Shown: in pieces, positions 1 to 6,800 of the stretch
Position numbering within the stretch: the stretch's first letter is position 1
How the letters are laid out: each line of letters begins with the position of its first letter
DNA from: JBEKZQ01 sp049509675
Lineage (GTDB): Bacteria > Planctomycetota > Planctomycetia > Pirellulales > Thermoguttaceae
Reading direction: 5' to 3'
Assembly: GCA_049509675.1 (NCBI GenBank)
Contig: JBEKZQ010000085.1
Coordinates: 1 to 16,186, forward strand
Length of the DNA stretch: 16,186 nt
Translations under genes and position numbers: made by a program
Notes under the pieces: generated by a model
Databases searched by the model: none
Seen by the model: only the letters and a program-made list of their open reading frames with translations
What the model was told of the DNA's origin: nothing

Positions 1-132
1 GATGGCTGAGCAAATGCCGGGGCATCTTGGTTCGGCACGCAAAAAAAGTCATGCAACTACCTGGGCCTCATTCAACTGGCCTGCTCCCTGCTGTGGTATC
101 GCCGTCAACATCGTTTTCAGCTTTTGAGATAA
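1..132 (+). pseudogene. C-terminal remnant of an IS5-type transposase, frameshifted
   Basis: Two reading frames together spell a recognisable transposase tail. The frame starting at base 3 reads WLSKCRGILVRHAKK. The frame that resumes at base 49 contains NYLGLIQLACSLLWYRR and stops at TAA 130-132. From memory, this order (a W-L-x-K-C-R-x-I-L-V-R-x-x-K-K stretch, then N-Y-L-x-L-I-Q-L-A-C) is the usual C-terminus of IS5-family DDE transposases. The frames meet at a run of seven A (41-47), where one extra base explains the break. The catalytic part lies left of the window, so only the last 40 or so codons are visible. The transposase stop is only 4 bp from the stop of the opposing HEAT-repeat gene, so an insertion may have set that gene's end. 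No terminal inverted repeat can be identified with one end only. The family assignment is from memory. Confidence 0.6.
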
Positions 133-136
133 TTTC

Positions 137-1660
137 TTAGTCGTCCGGCGAAAGCGTCTTGATCTTTTCAATGGCGGCCTTGGCCTCGTGTTGTACCACG
201 ATATCCTGAGTTCGCGCAAGAAAGGTCAACGGGTTGATCGCCCGCGAGTCGCCGATCTCTCCCAGGGCCTGGGCCCCCCAAATGCGGATTTCGCGATGCC
301 CGTCCTCCAAGGCGCGCATAATTGCGGGAACGCCACGAGGATCGTCGAAGCGTTGTAGGACGCTGATTGCAAGGAAGCGGTCACCAATCTCCCTCGTTTG
401 GTCATCGAGTACGCCGATCATCGCGTCGATGGTCTGCGGATCGCGTATCCGCAACAACGCCATGCAGGCATATACCTTCGTCATCGCCACGGGATATGGC
501 TTCCTATCAGTGACGACCGCAATTAGCCGTTTCACGGCCCCCGGCGCGGATACACTCCGAAGCCCCCCCGCCGCGCGCTCCGCGAGATCGTCCTGCCGAA
601 GCGCGGCAAACAAACGATCCAGGGCGCACTCATCCCGGGAGAACGCCAGCATGCGAGCGAAGTCTGCCGCCACGGAGAACTCCGGACCGCGCTCTTTTTC
701 GATGAGGCTAATTAGCCGGTCGATCGCCTTTCCCGTCCCAGAGCGTGCGATGCCTGTCGCAGCTGCAATGCGATATGCCGGGTTCTCCTTTCCGTCTTCC
801 ATGATGGCCAGCAGGGCGTCAAGGCCGCGGGAATTGCCGAGGTAGCTGAGCGAATAGCAGGCTCCTATCCGCTCCTCGGGGTCGTGCAATGCGGCAAGAA
901 ATGGTTCCAAGAGGCGCTCGTCCTTGCAACCGATACGGCGACCAAGCACGGCGTTTCGCAATTCTTTGTCGTGCAGGAACCCGAGAAGTAAGTCGGCCGT
1001 GCCGGGATCCTTAGAACCGCACAGCGCGCCAACCACCTCGAATCGGATACTCTGTTCTTCGTTCCGGTCGTTCGCCAGGGCCACGAGCCGCGTCCGGACG
1101 CGTGGGCCGTTGAACTTGGCGAGCGAACGGGCGGCCACCCCTCGGATATCCCGGTCCCCATCCTTTGAGGCCGCCAAGAGGCAGTCCAAGGCGGCGGCGT
1201 CCGCAATCCGGCCAAGCGCCGCTATTGCCCTCCATCGAATTTCCTTCGGTGTGGTTTCTGCAGACTCAACAGCGACGAGCGCCGGCACCGCGGCTTTGCC
1301 GATTTGAATGATTGCGTCGAAGGCGGCGTGCCCGACCGTCGGCGGTTCGTCGAAGATGTCGAGAGGGCTCCCCGGCTTTCGGACTTCCGATCGGTCGTCG
1401 CTTAACTGGACGAGGAACGGGATTGCCGGAACGGCATCGGTTTTCATTCGGCCGAGCGCCCGCGCGGCCAGTTCGCGCTCCTCCGGCTTCGGCGCGAAGA
1501 CCTTCTCAATCGAACGCCGCACCGCTGGCCGAATTCCGTGGGGAATATCCTGCTGCGTTACTGGCCAATGCTGGGGAACCGTGAAATTCGTTTGCCGCCC
1601 GCCACACCCGAGCATGCAGAAAATGGCGGCGGCGAATGAGACCATTTTCCTGTCCTGCAT
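137..1660 (-). CDS. HEAT-repeat lipoprotein
   Basis: Predicted 507-residue surface or periplasm-facing protein made almost entirely of HEAT/PBS-lyase-like helical repeats. Typical units are R-A-x-A-A-L-G-R-I-A-D near residues 140-150 and I-W-G-A-Q-A-L-G-E-I-G-D near the C-terminus. Such repeats form a solenoid that binds other proteins; no catalytic motif is visible. The N-terminus has a short basic start, a hydrophobic stretch and C-M-L-G-C-G-G, a plausible lipobox with lipidated Cys19, although Met rather than Leu sits at -3. An ATG 12 codons upstream (1696) would overlap hslV and has no well-spaced ribosome site. The ATG at 1660 follows GGGGGACAGGAAC and is preferred. It lies 22 bp after hslV on the same strand, so cotranscription is likely. 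The 3' end abuts the transposase remnant, so the last residues may be insertion-derived. Partner unknown. Confidence 0.8.
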   Translation of the reverse strand: MQDRKMVSFAAAIFCMLGCGGRQTNFTVPQHWPVTQQDIPHGIRPAVRRSIEKVFAPKPEERELAARALGRMKTDAVPAIPFLVQLSDDRSEVRKPGSPLDIFDEPPTVGHAAFDAIIQIGKAAVPALVAVESAETTPKEIRWRAIAALGRIADAAALDCLLAASKDGDRDIRGVAARSLAKFNGPRVRTRLVALANDRNEEQSIRFEVVGALCGSKDPGTADLLLGFLHDKELRNAVLGRRIGCKDERLLEPFLAALHDPEERIGACYSLSYLGNSRGLDALLAIMEDGKENPAYRIAAATGIARSGTGKAIDRLISLIEKERGPEFSVAADFARMLAFSRDECALDRLFAALRQDDLAERAAGGLRSVSAPGAVKRLIAVVTDRKPYPVAMTKVYACMALLRIRDPQTIDAMIGVLDDQTREIGDRFLAISVLQRFDDPRGVPAIMRALEDGHREIRIWGAQALGEIGDSRAINPLTFLARTQDIVVQHEAKAAIEKIKTLSPDD

Positions 1661-1682
1661 GTTCCTGTCCCCCTGCCCCCGC

Positions 1683-2246
1683 TCAACCTTGGCCATCCTC
1701 GCAGGCCAACTCCTCCACGCTGATGTGCGTGTTGGTATAGATGTCGATGCCGGCGGCGATCTCCAGGGCGCGGCGGACGATCTCGGCCGCCCCCAGGCTG
1801 CTATGGCCGATCAGCGCCCGGGCGGCCGCTACCGCGTAGCTGCCGCCGGCGCCGATCCCCAACACGCCGTCGGTCGGCTGGATCACGTCGCCGGTGCCGG
1901 TCACCAACAGCGTATGGCGGGCATCGGCCACCGCCAGCAGGGCTTCCAGCCGCCGCAACACCCGGTCGGTACGCCACTCCTTGGCCAGTTCCGTCGCCGC
2001 CCGGGGTACGTTGCGGGGATAGTCCTTGAGCTTCGCCTCAAAACGCTCCAGCAGGGCGAAGGCGTCGGCGGCCGCCCCGGCGAAACCGGTGATGACCTGC
2101 CCGTCGGCCAGACGGCGGATCTTCATGGCGTCGGCTTTCATAATGGAATTGCCGACCGTCACCTGGCCGTCGCCGCCCATGGCCACCATGCCCTTGTGGC
2201 GGACCGTCAACACGGTCGTCGAGTGTATTTCTGTCGTGCGCGACAT
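1683..2246 (-). CDS. hslV: ATP-dependent protease subunit HslV (ClpQ)
   Basis: Proteolytic subunit of the HslUV protease, a cytoplasmic double-hexamer threonine peptidase gated by the ATPase HslU. With the start at 2246 (AGGAG then 7 nt to ATG; an in-frame ATG 9 codons earlier is less well placed) it is 187 residues, normal for the family. A nine-residue propeptide precedes Thr10-Thr11-Val, so Thr10 should become catalytic Thr1. In mature numbering Asp17 (G-G-D-G-Q) and Lys33 (M-K-A-D-A-M-K) are conserved, as are G-F-A-G and the E-L-A-K-E-W-R-T-D-R block. The usual G-S-G-G loop holding Ser124 reads G-A-G-G here. No hslU lies beside it; the next gene in the same direction is the HEAT-repeat lipoprotein. 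Family identity is certain; activity without a visible HslU is inferred. Confidence 0.96.
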   Translation of the reverse strand: MSRTTEIHSTTVLTVRHKGMVAMGGDGQVTVGNSIMKADAMKIRRLADGQVITGFAGAAADAFALLERFEAKLKDYPRNVPRAATELAKEWRTDRVLRRLEALLAVADARHTLLVTGTGDVIQPTDGVLGIGAGGSYAVAAARALIGHSSLGAAEIVRRALEIAAGIDIYTNTHISVEELACEDGQG

Positions 2247-2591
2247 GCGGCACTCCTCCCAACTTGCAAACAATCACCGGAACAAAGCAGTACGCGCATC
2301 CAAGTCTAGCAGCGGGCCCGCGCGGCGTAAACGACGGCGGAGCGTGTAATCCTTCCCCCCCGCTGTTCGGGTTTTCGTAATTTCGGGCCTTCGTGATTAC
2401 CTGGTTTCCATGCTGAAGGGCCTGCGATCTCGATTTTTTCCAAGAACTGCTGTTGCGGCAGCGGCCGATTTCGCTAAGATCCCCGGCGCGAGCAAGTTAC
2501 GGCCCGCGAGAATACACCACAGGGGGGGGTGACAACGGCCGCTATGCGCTCAAAGAACGTGCAAAGACAACTCAAACGGAAGGAGTCGACA
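2247..2591. other. Divergent intergenic region between hslV and the NAGYQ-repeat gene
   Basis: No gene is supported here. The region must hold the promoters of both divergent genes. At about 2373-2398 there is a degenerate tandem of TTTCGTAAT, TTTCGGGCC and TTCGTGATT units, similar in style to the octamer repeats elsewhere in the window. A run of eight G lies at 2522-2529. No clear hslV promoter could be assigned. Confidence 0.5.
2453..2480 (+). promoter_or_regulatory. Candidate sigma70-type promoter for the NAGYQ-repeat gene
   Basis: TTGCGG (2453-2458), a 16-bp spacer, then TAAGAT (2475-2480). The -10 matches four of six consensus bases and the -35 only three. It would give a leader of about 105 nt before the ATG at 2592. 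Weak, position-based evidence. Confidence 0.25.
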
Positions 2592-3164
2592 ATGTACTCG
2601 CTGTTTCGCGGAGTGTGTGTTCTGGCGGTCTGCCTGGTCGGGGTCGGAATGTATCGAGGCTGGTTCAGCGTTTCCCATCCCGACCGCGACGCGGCCAATA
2701 ATCGGGTGAACATCGGCGTCTCGGTCGACGAGGGCAAGTTGGAATCCGACGCCAAGAAGCTCGAGCGGGCCGGCGAGAAGTTCGCGCATCGCATCGAGGG
2801 GCGCGACCACCGCGGCCGCGACCAGAATCCCAACAATCCCAACGCGGGATATCAAACTGCGAATGCCGGATATCCAGCTCCGCCTGTGAGCCCTCAAGCG
2901 CCGAACACGGTGTACCAGAATCCCAATGCCGGGTATCAGCCGCCGACGGCCGCAATCCAGGACCCGAACGCCGCCGGTTATCAACCGCCGACGGCCGGGA
3001 TGCAAGACCCGAACGCCGGCTATCAGACGCCTGCCCCGGTGGCCCCGGGCCAGAACACGGGCTATCAGGCTCCTGCCGGCGGGTACGACAACCGCGGCAG
3101 CGGATATCGCGATCGCAACGACCGCTACTACAATCGCGGCGGAAGATACCAGGATGGGAATTAG
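2592..3164 (+). CDS. Membrane-anchored protein with Asn-Ala-Gly-Tyr-Gln repeat tail
   Basis: Predicted 190-residue protein of unknown function. Residues 5-20 form one hydrophobic segment, either an uncleaved signal anchor or a signal peptide. Y-R-G-W-F-S-V-S follows, then a short charged amphipathic stretch (about 46-68). From residue 78 on the chain is low-complexity: N-P-N-A-G-Y-Q, N-A-G-Y-P, N-P-N-A-G-Y-Q-P-P-T-A, D-P-N-A-A-G-Y-Q-P-P-T-A, D-P-N-A-G-Y-Q. It ends in a Tyr/Arg/Gly-rich tail with N-R-G-G-R-Y. It is probably disordered and outside the cytoplasm. The N-terminal G-W-F-S-V-S plus V-x-V-D-x-x-K-L pattern resembles small planctomycete membrane proteins as I remember them. The start at 2592 is chosen because AAGGAG lies 7 nt upstream; an in-frame ATG 21 codons earlier lacks such a site and would put a basic stretch before the anchor. 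It is transcribed toward typA (convergent). Confidence 0.75.
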   Translation: MYSLFRGVCVLAVCLVGVGMYRGWFSVSHPDRDAANNRVNIGVSVDEGKLESDAKKLERAGEKFAHRIEGRDHRGRDQNPNNPNAGYQTANAGYPAPPVSPQAPNTVYQNPNAGYQPPTAAIQDPNAAGYQPPTAGMQDPNAGYQTPAPVAPGQNTGYQAPAGGYDNRGSGYRDRNDRYYNRGGRYQDGN

Positions 3165-3301
3165 TGAAGAGTTTGAAGTGTTCAGTTTTCAGTGTTCAGT
3201 AAGAGCGCTATCGCGTTGTGCCAAGCGCTGAAAGCTGTGAAGAGTTTGAAGTGTTCAGTAAGCGCTCGCGCGCCAAACTGAAAACTGAAAACTGAAAACT
3301 A
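3164..3301. repeat. Direct and inverted CAGTTTT-type repeat cluster between convergent genes
   Basis: A 23-bp direct repeat containing GAAGAGTTTGAAGTGTTCAG occurs at 3164-3186 and 3237-3259. TTCAGT units at 3181-3200 are complementary to the tandem ACTGAAA units at 3277-3300, so the region can fold into a hairpin with an 11-bp perfect core (CAGTTTTCAGT against ACTGAAAACTG). It lies between the convergent NAGYQ-repeat gene and typA and begins one base before the end of the former's stop codon. On the minus strand it starts directly after the typA stop. A bidirectional terminator role is possible, although there is no classical GC stem with a T run. Confidence 0.75.
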
Positions 3302-5128
3302 TCACGCGCCCTGCCGCGCGGCGCGGCGGCGGTCGGTCTCTTTCAGAATGACTTTTCGCAGGCGGATCTGCGCCGGCGTGACCTCGACCAGTTCGTCCTC
3401 TTCGATGAATTCCAGGGCCTCTTCCAAGGACATTCGCCGGGCCGGCTTCAAGAGGATGTTGCGATCATGGCCGACCGCCCGCATGTTCGAGAGCTTCTTT
3501 TCCTTGGTCGGGTTGACCGGCATGTCGCCGCTGCGGCTGTTTTCGCCGACGATCATTCCCTGATAGACGACGTCGCCGGGGCCGACGTGCATTTCGGCCC
3601 GTTGCTGCAGGGCGTCCAGGCCGTAGGCCACCGCCTTTCCGTCGGCGACCGAAACGAGCACCCCGGTGGCCCGGCCGGCAATCTCGTCGGTCATCGGCTT
3701 GTAGCGATCGAAGCGGTGATGGATGATCGCCGTGCCCTGCGTGGCGTTGAGCAAGCGGGTGCGAAGCCCGATCAGCCCGCGGGCCGGAATGGAGAACAGC
3801 ATGTAGGCGAATTCGTTGTGCGTGCTCATTTCCAGCAGTTGCCCGCGGCGTTGGCCGACCATCTCCATGACCGGCCCGGTTTGCGGTTGCGGCACCTCGA
3901 CCACGAGGCTCTCGAACGGTTCCTCGGTCACGCCCGCCCGCTCGTGGAGGATCACGTGCGGCTTGCCGACGGCCAGTTCGTAGCCCTCGCGGCGCATGGT
4001 TTCGATCAGTACGGAAAGGTGCAGCACGCCGCGGCCGCAGACGGAGAACTGCTCGGTGCCGACGATCGGCTCCACGCGCAGGGCCACGTTCCGCTGGATC
4101 TCTTTCAGCAGCCGCTCGCGGAGATGGCGGCTGGTGACGTACTTGCCGTCGCGGCCGGCCAGCGGCGAGGTGTTGGCCCCGAAGGTCATCTTCAGCGTCG
4201 GCTCATCGACGACCACCCGCGGCAGCGCCCGCGGCGACTCCGCATCGCTGACCGTATCGCCGATCTCCACGTTTTCCAGCCCCACCAGGGCCACGATGTC
4301 GCCGGCCTCGGCCGATTCCACCTGGTTGCGGCCCAGATCCTCAAAAACGTAGACCGTGGCGATGCGGGTGCGGATGACCTGGTTGTTGGCCTGCATCAGG
4401 GCGACTTCCTGCCCGCTGCGGACCTGCCCGCTGTAGATCCGGCCGATGGCGATCCGCCCCACGTAATCGGACCAATCCAACGTGGTGACCAGCATCTGCA
4501 ACGGCGCCTCGGCATCGATTTCCGGCCCGGGCACCTTCTCCAGAATCATGTCCATCAACGGCTCGATGGTTCCGCTGGTTTCTTCGGCGTGGTGCGTGGC
4601 GTAGCCGAGCTTCGAGCTGGCGAAAATGTAGGGGAAGTCGGCCAGCGATTCCTCGGCCCCCAGTTGCAGGAACAGGTCGAACACCTCGTCGATCACTTCG
4701 TGCGGCCGGGCGTCAGGGCGATCGATCTTGTTGATGACGATCACCGGCTGCAGGCCGCACTCCAGGGCCTTGGAGAGCACGAAGCGGGTCTGCGGCATCG
4801 GCCCTTCGGCCGCATCGACCAGCACCAGGGCGCCGTCGGCCATGCGCAGCACGCGTTCCACCTCGCCGCCGAAGTCGGCGTGGCCGGGGGTGTCGATGAT
4901 GTTGATCTTCACGCCGCGGTAGGGGATGGCGATATTCTTGGCCAGGATGGTGATGCCGCGCTCGCGCTCCAGGTCGTTGGAGTCGAGGATCTGTTCGCCC
5001 ACGAGTTGCGTTTCCCGAAAGCGGCCGCTTTGCCGCAGCATGCAATCCACCAGCGTCGTCTTGCCGTGGTCGACGTGGGCGATAATGGCGATATTGCGGA
5101 CGTCTTGGCGACGCAGTGTGCTGCTCAT
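3302..5128 (-). CDS. typA: Translational GTPase TypA/BipA
   Basis: Ribosome-associated GTPase of the EF-G/LepA superfamily, involved in ribosome assembly and stress adaptation in other bacteria. The 608 residues match the family's usual length. G motifs are intact: A-H-V-D-H-G-K-T-T (17-25), R-E-R-G-I-T (55-60), D-T-P-G-H (79-83) and N-K-I-D (133-136). A domain-2 beta barrel, the EF-G-like domains with G-R-G-x-L-H-L-S-V-L-I-E-T-M-R-R-E-G-Y-E, and the BipA-specific C-terminal region with K-E-K-K-L-S-N-M-R-A follow. The C-terminus is rich in basic residues. No purine-rich ribosome site lies upstream of the ATG at 5128, whose preceding bases read GTTCAACTCC, so initiation may be non-Shine-Dalgarno. 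The gene stands alone, with about 340 bp to the ROK gene upstream on the same strand. Confidence 0.97.
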   Translation of the reverse strand: MSSTLRRQDVRNIAIIAHVDHGKTTLVDCMLRQSGRFRETQLVGEQILDSNDLERERGITILAKNIAIPYRGVKINIIDTPGHADFGGEVERVLRMADGALVLVDAAEGPMPQTRFVLSKALECGLQPVIVINKIDRPDARPHEVIDEVFDLFLQLGAEESLADFPYIFASSKLGYATHHAEETSGTIEPLMDMILEKVPGPEIDAEAPLQMLVTTLDWSDYVGRIAIGRIYSGQVRSGQEVALMQANNQVIRTRIATVYVFEDLGRNQVESAEAGDIVALVGLENVEIGDTVSDAESPRALPRVVVDEPTLKMTFGANTSPLAGRDGKYVTSRHLRERLLKEIQRNVALRVEPIVGTEQFSVCGRGVLHLSVLIETMRREGYELAVGKPHVILHERAGVTEEPFESLVVEVPQPQTGPVMEMVGQRRGQLLEMSTHNEFAYMLFSIPARGLIGLRTRLLNATQGTAIIHHRFDRYKPMTDEIAGRATGVLVSVADGKAVAYGLDALQQRAEMHVGPGDVVYQGMIVGENSRSGDMPVNPTKEKKLSNMRAVGHDRNILLKPARRMSLEEALEFIEEDELVEVTPAQIRLRKVILKETDRRRAARQGA

Positions 5129-5466
5129 GGAGTTGAACGCGCATTACTGATGCGAGGAAAACTCATAATGATACCCGATCCGCGGCCGCCCGGCAATGGG
5201 GGGAGAGCCGTCCATTCTTTGGAGGGCGGCGACCGGGCACCCTCTGCGTGGCCGCTTTCTTTCGAGCGGCCGGAAGGGATCGGGGAGACAAATCTCAGGT
5301 ACACTGCCGCGTCGCTCTTGGGTGGCAAATCCTCCGGAAAAGCGGCGACAAGTGGTCGCACTCCAAAACGTCGCTCCGGTTTCCGTCTCCGATGAATCTT
5401 ACCAGGTTTGTTGCGACGCACACCTGCTCGCTTTGCGCGGCAAATGCGGCATTCTTTCGCCGATCC
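5129..5466. other. Intergenic region upstream of typA
   Basis: About 340 bp between typA and the ROK gene, both on the minus strand. The open frames here have arginine/proline/serine-rich, patternless translations and no supported start. No strong promoter or palindrome was found. It presumably holds the typA promoter and leader. Confidence 0.45.
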
Positions 5467-6579
5467 CTACCGCGCCGCGCCGTCCAGGGCGTGCAGGGCA
5501 AAGGCATAGGCCCCAATGGCCACGGCCTGACTGGTGCCCAGCCGCGAAAGTCCCACGCCGATGCGCTTCAAGGGATCGTACGCGACCTTGGCGTCGCTGC
5601 CCGGAACGCTGAGGACTCGGACATCGCCGCATAGGAAGGCGCGGAGTTGCTCCTCGTCTTCCAGGTTGAAGGCTTTCAGCTCCATGCGCGGGATCTTGAC
5701 GCCCTGGAGGGTTTCGATCGTGCCGTTCATTTCGGCCACGATGCGGGGCAGGAACAAGGAGGCGGCGCCGGACAGGCCGCCGCCGATCACGACCAGCCCG
5801 TCGATCAGGGTCATGGCGTTGGCCAGGGCGTCGCCGACCGTTTCGCCCAACTCGTCGAAGGCCCGCAGCGCGGCGGCCCGATCGCCGCCGGCTCGGCCCG
5901 TGGCGAACTCAAAGATCTCCTTCGGCGAAGGCGGCTGCGGGTGCGTGGTCTTGGCGTGTGCCAAGTAGACCTGCTCGACGGCCCGGATGCTGGCGCCTTC
6001 TTCCGCGAAGGCGCGGTTGTGGAGCTTGTTGCGCATGATCCAGATTTCACCGGCGGCCCCGTTGTCGCCGACAAATAGCGCGCCATTGCGGACGATTCCG
6101 CCGCCAAAACCGGTGCCCAAGGTGATGCCAAACAAGTTGCCAAACTGCTTGGGCGAGCCGGCGGCCGAGAGCTTCGCGTTGATCTCGGGCAGCAGGCCGG
6201 CAATCGCCTCGCCGTAAGCAAAAAGGTCGCCGTCGTTGTTGATGAACACCGGCAGGCCGAACTTCTCGCGCAACATGGGCCCCAAGGCCACGCCGCCGCG
6301 GAAGGCCGGCAGATTGCCCAGGTCGCCGATAATGCCGGAAGCATAATCGGCCGGACCAGGAAAAGCGAAGCTGATGGCCACGGAGGGTTGCGGCAGTGCG
6401 GCGCGGACGCGGGAAAAACCGTCCACGATGGTCTGCAGACACAAGTCCAATTGCCCCGCCGCGGAAGGGAGCGTGATCGGGGCCACGATTTCGCGGTTAG
6501 CCCGGATGGCGGAAAAGACGAAATTGGTGCCGCCGGCATCCAGCGTCATGACGATGCGCGAATCGGCGTCGGTTCTCAT
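5467..6579 (-). CDS. ROK-family sugar kinase-like protein lacking the zinc motif
   Basis: Predicted 370-residue cytoplasmic ASKHA-fold protein of the ROK family, which phosphorylates hexoses or N-acyl-hexosamines. The phosphate-1 motif is L-D-A-G-G-T-N (13-19). F-P-G-P-A-D lies at 73-78 and I-N-N-D-G-D-L-F-A-Y-G-E at 113-124, with Asp116 as the likely catalytic base. L-G-T-G-F-G-G-G (154-161) is the phosphate-2 motif, and V-V-I-G-G-G-L-S (about residue 265) belongs to the adenosine region. The usual ROK signature G-E-x-G-H with a downstream C-x-C-G-x-x-G-C zinc site is absent: G-E-I-W stands at 177-180 and no cysteine cluster follows. It therefore belongs to a non-zinc ROK branch and the substrate cannot be named. 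No Shine-Dalgarno precedes the ATG. A TTGACA promoter inside the upstream repeat could drive it. Confidence 0.85.
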   Translation of the reverse strand: MRTDADSRIVMTLDAGGTNFVFSAIRANREIVAPITLPSAAGQLDLCLQTIVDGFSRVRAALPQPSVAISFAFPGPADYASGIIGDLGNLPAFRGGVALGPMLREKFGLPVFINNDGDLFAYGEAIAGLLPEINAKLSAAGSPKQFGNLFGITLGTGFGGGIVRNGALFVGDNGAAGEIWIMRNKLHNRAFAEEGASIRAVEQVYLAHAKTTHPQPPSPKEIFEFATGRAGGDRAAALRAFDELGETVGDALANAMTLIDGLVVIGGGLSGAASLFLPRIVAEMNGTIETLQGVKIPRMELKAFNLEDEEQLRAFLCGDVRVLSVPGSDAKVAYDPLKRIGVGLSRLGTSQAVAIGAYAFALHALDGAAR

Positions 6580-6607
6580 GGTTGTGGAAGTTAGGTCTTG
6601 GATCTTA

Positions 6608-6719
6608 ACCCAAGTTAGAGACTTTTGACGATCGGCAAAGGACTTAGGTGCGATTTCAGGCAGTTTATTTCACTACATTTGGATCACGGTGTCAAGGCGG
6701 CGGAGCCGCCGGGGGAGGG
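6608..6719. repeat. Dispersed intergenic repeat, copy A
   Basis: Shares ordered blocks with the element at 16067-16186: CCCAAGTTA, AAAGGACTTA, TTCACTACATTTG, GTCAA and a final GC hairpin. From AAAGGACTTA (6637) to CACTACATTT (6671) is 34 bp in both copies, and from there to GTCAA is 20 bp in both. The first block is 28 bp upstream of the second here and 39 bp in the other copy. By my hand alignment the 78 bp from 6637 match at about two thirds of positions without gaps. It ends in GGCGGC-GGA-GCCGCC (about 6697-6711) followed by a G-rich run. Confidence 0.75.
6667..6695 (-). promoter_or_regulatory. Candidate promoter for the ROK gene, inside repeat copy A
   Basis: On the minus strand TTGACA (6695-6690) is followed after 17 bp by TGAAAT (6672-6667), a perfect -35 with a four-of-six -10. 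It would give a leader of roughly 80 nt. The second repeat copy keeps TTGACG, a 17-bp gap and TGAAGA, so the match could reflect repeat ancestry, not promoter selection. Confidence 0.4.
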
Positions 6720-6736
6720 GGGGTTGCAATAAATGC

Positions 6737-6765
6737 TTGACGGAAATTGCGGAATGTGATAGCCT
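6737..6765 (+). promoter_or_regulatory. Candidate promoter for the PEP-CTERM protease gene
   Basis: TTGACG (6737-6742), a 17-bp spacer and TAGCCT (6760-6765). The -35 is five of six; the -10 is weak (three of six). It gives a leader of about 30 nt before the ATG at 6801, just after the G-rich end of the repeat. Confidence 0.4.
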
Positions 6766-6800
6766 ACACTCGTCTTATTAGAGGAAGAAGAGGTGCGCCT

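Noticed and set aside
3467..5395. Long plus-strand open frame (642 codons) opposite typA
   Set aside because: It is antisense to a clear TypA in a GC-rich gene. Its translation is rich in His, Asp and Gly-Arg with no domain pattern.
5125..5421. Possible 98-codon minus-strand gene upstream of typA
   Set aside because: Basic, proline/serine-rich translation with no motif and no ribosome site; it overlaps the typA start.
6700..6724. G-quadruplex in the G-rich end of repeat copy A
   Set aside because: Only two long G runs are adjacent. The remaining Gs belong to the GC hairpin, so a four-tract structure is not well supported.
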